DNA from: Acidimicrobiaceae bacterium
GTDB taxonomy: Bacteria; Actinomycetota; Acidimicrobiia; Acidimicrobiales; RAAP-2
Assembly: GCA_003132205.1 (NCBI GenBank)
Contig: PKWY01000027.1
Location: 28,505-92,504, forward strand
Direction of reading: 5' to 3'
DNA: 64,000 nucleotides
In this document: positions 61,233 to 64,000 of the stretch, piece after piece
Layout: each line of letters begins with the position of its first letter
Numbering within the stretch: the first letter of the stretch is position 1
Translations under genes and position numbers: made by a program
The notes under the pieces: generated by a model
The model's input: the letters and a program-made list of their open reading frames with translations, nothing else
What the model was told of the DNA's origin: nothing
The model's database searches: none

Positions 61233-61979
61233 ATGACACAACTACGGGCCGATGGCCGAACCCCGAATGAAGCGCGCCCGTTGACCTTCGAGCGCGATTT
61301 CACTGAAATGGCCGCCGGTTCGGTCCTGGTGAGCTTCGGGCGGACCCGGGTTCTCTGTACCGCATCGGTCGAAGAGGACGTTCCACGCTGGCTTCGTGGC
61401 ACCGGCAAGGGATGGGTGACGGCCGAGTACTCGATGCTCCCCGGTTCAACCCCCGACCGGGCCAGTCGAGAGGCGGCGAAGGGCAAGCAGTCCGGGCGCA
61501 CTCAGGAGATCCAGAGGCTCATCGGGCGTTCGCTTCGCACTGTGACACGGCTCGAGCTCTTGCCCGACGTCCAGATCACGGTCGACTGCGATGTGCTCCA
61601 GGCCGACGGTGGAACCCGAACGGCTTCGATCTGCGGTGGATACGTGGCACTGCACGACGCCATTTCGCGCCTGGTGATCGCCGGCACCATCAAGGAACAC
61701 GCCCTCAGCGACCTCGTCGCCGCGGTGTCGGTCGGAATCATCGACGGCATTCCGATGCTCGACCTGCCCTACGAGGAGGACTCGAGGGCCGACACGGACA
61801 TGAACGTGGTGATGACCGGATCAGGTCGCTTCGTCGAGGTGCAGGGGACTGCCGAGCAGGAGGCGTTCACGCGCGAAGAGCTCGATGAACTCCTCGACCT
61901 CGCCGCGACGGGCATTGCCGAGATCCACGAAGCGCAGCGCCTCGTGTTGGCGAGCCCGCCGGTGATTCGCGCCAAGTGA
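61233..61979 (+). CDS. rph: Ribonuclease PH
   Basis: 248 residues. [38 protein letters not shown] opens the protein; [23 protein letters not shown] and [15 protein letters not shown] carry the phosphate- and RNA-binding Arg residues. It phosphorolytically trims tRNA 3' ends. ATG 61233 has an aaggagc ribosome site; the earlier in-frame start at 61197 would add 12 residues. Its stop overlaps rdgB, the same gene order as in M. tuberculosis. Confidence 0.95.
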   Translation: MTQLRADGRTPNEARPLTFERDFTEMAAGSVLVSFGRTRVLCTASVEEDVPRWLRGTGKGWVTAEYSMLPGSTPDRASREAAKGKQSGRTQEIQRLIGRSLRTVTRLELLPDVQITVDCDVLQADGGTRTASICGGYVALHDAISRLVIAGTIKEHALSDLVAAVSVGIIDGIPMLDLPYEEDSRADTDMNVVMTGSGRFVEVQGTAEQEAFTREELDELLDLAATGIAEIHEAQRLVLASPPVIRAK

Positions 61980-62563
61980 CCACCTTCGTCTTAGCGACGG
62001 CGAACCCCCACAAGGCCGATGAGATGCGCGCCGTGCTGGTTGGCCTCGACGTCCAGTTGATTGAGCGCCCGGTCGACGCGCCTGAGGTCGAAGAGACCGA
62101 GGACACGCTCGAGGGTAATGCCCTTCTAAAGGCCCGCGCCCTGGTGGAGGCGACCGGCCGTCCGGCGATCGCGGATGACACGGGTCTGTTCGTAGAGGCC
62201 CTCGACGGTCGACCCGGGGTCTTCAGCGCCCGCTACGCCGGCGAAAACGCGAGTTATCGCGACAACGTGGAGAAGTTGCTCGCCGAACTCGAGGGCGTGG
62301 ATGAAAGACGGCGCCGGGCCCAGTTTCGCACCGTGATCGCCGTCGCCTACCCGCAGCGCGACCCCGAGATCGTCGTCGGCACTCTCGACGGGTCGATCAC
62401 AACGGCGCCCCGGGGCGAAGGAGGCTTCGGTTACGACCCGGTCTTCGAGCCGAACGGCGCGGGCGGGCGCACGCTCGCGCAGATGTTGCCCGATCAGAAG
62501 AACGCCATCTCGCATCGAGGCAACGCGCTTCGCGCCCTCGCCCTGGTCCTCGCGAAACAATAG
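61976..62563 (+). CDS. rdgB: RdgB/HAM1 non-canonical purine NTP pyrophosphatase
   Basis: 195 residues. [63 protein letters not shown] and the C-terminal [11 protein letters not shown] are the family signatures. It hydrolyses dITP, XTP and similar nucleotides to monophosphates. GTG 61976 overlaps the rph stop by four bases. Length is typical. It ends the block that matches the mycobacterial Mec-to-RdgB order. Confidence 0.95.
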   Translation: MTTFVLATANPHKADEMRAVLVGLDVQLIERPVDAPEVEETEDTLEGNALLKARALVEATGRPAIADDTGLFVEALDGRPGVFSARYAGENASYRDNVEKLLAELEGVDERRRRAQFRTVIAVAYPQRDPEIVVGTLDGSITTAPRGEGGFGYDPVFEPNGAGGRTLAQMLPDQKNAISHRGNALRALALVLAKQ

Positions 62564-62596
62564 GCACGTTCACAGAAAGTTCACCTTTAGTGTGGA

Positions 62597-63241
62597 GTGG
62601 TGACGAGTCTGCGACTGCCCATGTTCCCACTCGGGATGGTTGTCTTTCCTCACCAGATCGTCGGGCTCTGCGTCTTCGAGGATCGCTACAAGCAGATGCT
62701 GCGCGACGTCGAGTCGGATAATCATTTCGGCACCTGTCTCATCGAGCGCGGATCCGAAGTGGGTGGAGGCGACAAGCGCACGTCCGTAGGGACCGTGGTG
62801 CAGATACTTGGGTCCCAGGTAATGAACGATGGCAAGACCCTCATCATGATCGAGGGGATATCGTGCTTCGAAGTCTCGGCGTGGCTCGTTGAAGCGCCGT
62901 ATCCGCGCGCACTCGTGAGCGAGCGCTGCTGTGACGAGGTTTCCATCGAACCGGCGCTCATGCGGTCCACCGAATCAGCGGTTCGCGCGCTTCGCACCCT
63001 GCAGAGCGAGTTGTTTGCCGATCAGTGCCTGAAGACCAACTGCGAGATGGACCCGAATCCGTGGGTGCGCAGCTGGCAGCTTTGCTCGATGACGCCCATG
63101 TCGATCCTCGACCAGTTCAAGGTGCTCAGCTTGAGCAATCCCAACGACCGGCTTCGCCTGCTCGCCGAGATCTGCTGCGAGCGGTACGGAGATTTCCAAC
63201 GCATGCTGGCGATGGGCATGCCATTGCTGCCCTTCGACTAG
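62597..63241 (+). CDS. Lon substrate-binding-domain protein (stand-alone)
   Basis: 214 residues. LPMFPLGMVVFPHQIVGLCVFEDRYKQML matches the N-terminal PUA-like substrate-binding domain of Lon protease, continuing with GTVVQILGSQVMNDGKTLIMIEG. No AAA or protease domain follows; the C-terminal part is a helical bundle. Such stand-alone proteins are common in actinobacteria with unknown roles. A GTG starts at 62597. It overlaps the convergent FKBP gene by four bases. Confidence 0.85.
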   Translation: MVTSLRLPMFPLGMVVFPHQIVGLCVFEDRYKQMLRDVESDNHFGTCLIERGSEVGGGDKRTSVGTVVQILGSQVMNDGKTLIMIEGISCFEVSAWLVEAPYPRALVSERCCDEVSIEPALMRSTESAVRALRTLQSELFADQCLKTNCEMDPNPWVRSWQLCSMTPMSILDQFKVLSLSNPNDRLRLLAEICCERYGDFQRMLAMGMPLLPFD

Positions 63242-63609
63242 CGAAGCTCCAAGAGGTCAACGACGAAGATCAAGGTTTCGCCGGGGGCAATGACGCCGCC
63301 GGCACCCTGTTCGCCATAGCCCAGATGCGAGGGGATCACCAGACGTCGACGCCCGCCGATCTTCATGCCGACGACGCCCTTGTCCCAGCCTTGGATGACG
63401 TAACCGGCGCCGAGGGCGAAGGTGAATGGCTCGCCGCGATTCCACGAGGCGTCGAACTCCTCGCCGCTGGAAACGCCGACCCCCACGTAGTGGACGACGG
63501 CGGTTTGACCGGCTCGGGCCTCGTCACCCCTGCCCCCGATGATCTCTTCTATTACGAGATCATCGGGGGCAGGGCCGAGGTGTGGATCAACTAGAGGCTT
63601 CTCAGACAT
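63238..63609 (-). CDS. FKBP-type peptidyl-prolyl cis-trans isomerase
   Basis: 123 residues. The FKBP fold residues are VVHYVGVGVSSGEEFDASWNRGEPF, GYVIQGWDKGVVGMKIGGRRRLVIPSHLGYGEQGAGGVIAPGETLIFVVDLLEL. Core aromatic and Asp/Tyr residues of the active site are conserved. There is no signal peptide, so it acts in the cytoplasm on proline bonds in folding proteins. A 19-bp perfect inverted repeat is embedded near the start of its coding sequence (63528-63574). It lies 11 bases downstream of the cold-shock gene. Confidence 0.93.
   Translation of the reverse strand: MSEKPLVDPHLGPAPDDLVIEEIIGGRGDEARAGQTAVVHYVGVGVSSGEEFDASWNRGEPFTFALGAGYVIQGWDKGVVGMKIGGRRRLVIPSHLGYGEQGAGGVIAPGETLIFVVDLLELR
63528..63574. 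repeat. Perfect 19-bp inverted repeat inside the FKBP coding sequence
   Basis: Arms 63528-63546 and 63556-63574 are exact reverse complements (core TGCCCCCGATGATCTC) around a nine-base loop. It encodes GPAPDDLVIEEIIGG near the start of the protein. Placed just downstream of the start codon, it could form a hairpin in the mRNA. Confidence 0.6.
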
Positions 63610-63620
63610 GAATCGAAATT

Positions 63621-64000
63621 CTAGTAGCGGCGCTCACGTCCGCCGCCAACGGCGCGCACGTTGCGGGCTTCGCGTCCCTTGGGACCCTGCGCTTCCTCAA
63701 AGGTGATCTTCTGACCCTGGCTGAGTGACTTGAAGCCGTCACCAAGGATGTTCGAGAAGTGGATGAACAGGTCGTCGCCCTTGTCGTCGCTGGCAAAGCC
63801 GAATCCCTTGGAGTCGTTGAAGAAACTCACGACTGCTTCGCCGTTGCGGCCACCACGAGGTGACGCCGCGCGGTCATTGAAGCGGGGCTCACTGCGCTCT
63901 GCGCGCTCGGGGCGCGCACCACGGTCGGCGAAACTGCGCTCAGGACGCTCGGCGCGGGGTCCGCGCTCGGGGCGCGCACCGCGCTCGGCGAAACTGCGCT
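63621..64000 (-). CDS. Cold-shock-domain protein with Arg-rich repetitive N-terminus (cut by window edge)
   Basis: The frame stays open to the window end, so the true start is outside. The C-terminal 70 residues are a cold-shock domain: FFNDSKGFGFASDDKGDDLFIHFSNILGDG, with the nucleic-acid-binding KGFGF and LFIHF motifs. Upstream is a low-complexity stretch of Arg/Glu/Pro (for example ERSFADRGARPER) built on a 60-base repeat (63901-63960 and 63961-64000). Such tails favour RNA binding and disordered assembly (inference). A GTG at 63836 just before MSFFNDS could be an alternate short start. Confidence 0.8.
   Translation of the reverse strand, partial: RSFAERGARPERGPRAERPERSFADRGARPERAERSEPRFNDRAASPRGGRNGEAVVSFFNDSKGFGFASDDKGDDLFIHFSNILGDGFKSLSQGQKITFEEAQGPKGREARNVRAVGGGRERRY
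63901..64000 (-). repeat. Direct repeat of period 60 bases
   Basis: Positions 63901-63940 and 63961-64000 are the same apart from a few bases (gctcggggcgcgcacc and gcggcgaaactgcgct in both, with small substitutions between). The repeat codes for an Arg/Pro-rich segment and continues past the window edge. Confidence 0.8.

Overview
The window is high-GC bacterial chromosome carrying about 55 recognisable protein genes, a tmRNA gene and an RNase P RNA gene. The best guess for the organism is an actinobacterium, possibly of the class Acidimicrobiia. Three features support this. The block mec - doxX - cysO - cysM - rph - rdgB (58.8-62.6 kb) follows the mycobacterial Rv1334-Rv1341 order, although the doxX gene is extra. 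There are small families typical of actinobacteria (DUF3039, a TIGR03086/DinB-type mycothiol-dependent protein, CeoB/CeoC-like TrkA proteins). GTG and TTG starts are common and genes often overlap by four bases. The class-level placement is inference.

0-16 kb is an ion-homeostasis region: the end of a P-type cation ATPase, two TrkA-type K+ regulatory proteins, an Hsp20, a membrane fatty acid desaturase, and then a full kdp locus. kdpE and a DUF4118 histidine kinase point left. A 27-codon ORF, kdpF, kdpA, kdpB, kdpC, a kinase-less DUF4118/GAF protein and a full-length KdpD point right. The locus therefore holds three KdpD-like sensors for one KdpE.

16-29 kb holds mostly independent genes: a zinc-free oxidoreductase, an MFS permease, an endo/exonuclease/phosphatase-family protein, a tight run phzF-like / FMN-binding / Nudix / zinc-ribbon coiled coil / phosphoglycerate mutase-like, a HlyIII-family protein, an aldo/keto reductase, a cydDC-type ABC exporter pair and a TM0106-type RecB-like nuclease. 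rnpB lies at 29.04-29.42 kb on the minus strand. Next come xseA-xseB-MBL hydrolase-ferredoxin reductase-like in one rightward unit. A leftward glycerol unit follows (glpD, an alkyl-DHAP synthase-like flavoprotein, glpK), diverging from an acyl-CoA dehydrogenase and a CoA-transferase.

39.8-51.9 kb is mixed: an AsnC-type domain, DUF3039, a glutamine amidotransferase, a TrmA-type RNA methyltransferase, YaaA, a zinc alcohol dehydrogenase, a cysteine dioxygenase, an acyl-CoA synthetase and a PhnA/YjdM protein, with several unknown small proteins and one gene broken at a run of six T.

51.9-57.9 kb is the most unusual part. Four direct copies of the 3' end of the tmRNA gene (51935, 53486, 56594 and the native end at 57863) bracket three successive segments. 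They carry an unknown integral membrane protein, a MacB-type ABC ATPase with its FtsX-like permease preceded by a translationally coupled 53-codon ORF, a damaged secreted-protein gene, a UGA-interrupted ORF and a frameshifted HNH endonuclease running into the tmRNA end. I read this as a decayed, layered integration site; no intact integrase is visible. Beyond it are smpB, the Mec-CysO-CysM cysteine pathway, rph, rdgB, a Lon substrate-binding-domain protein, an FKBP isomerase and a cold-shock-domain protein with an Arg-rich repetitive N-terminal region that runs off the window.
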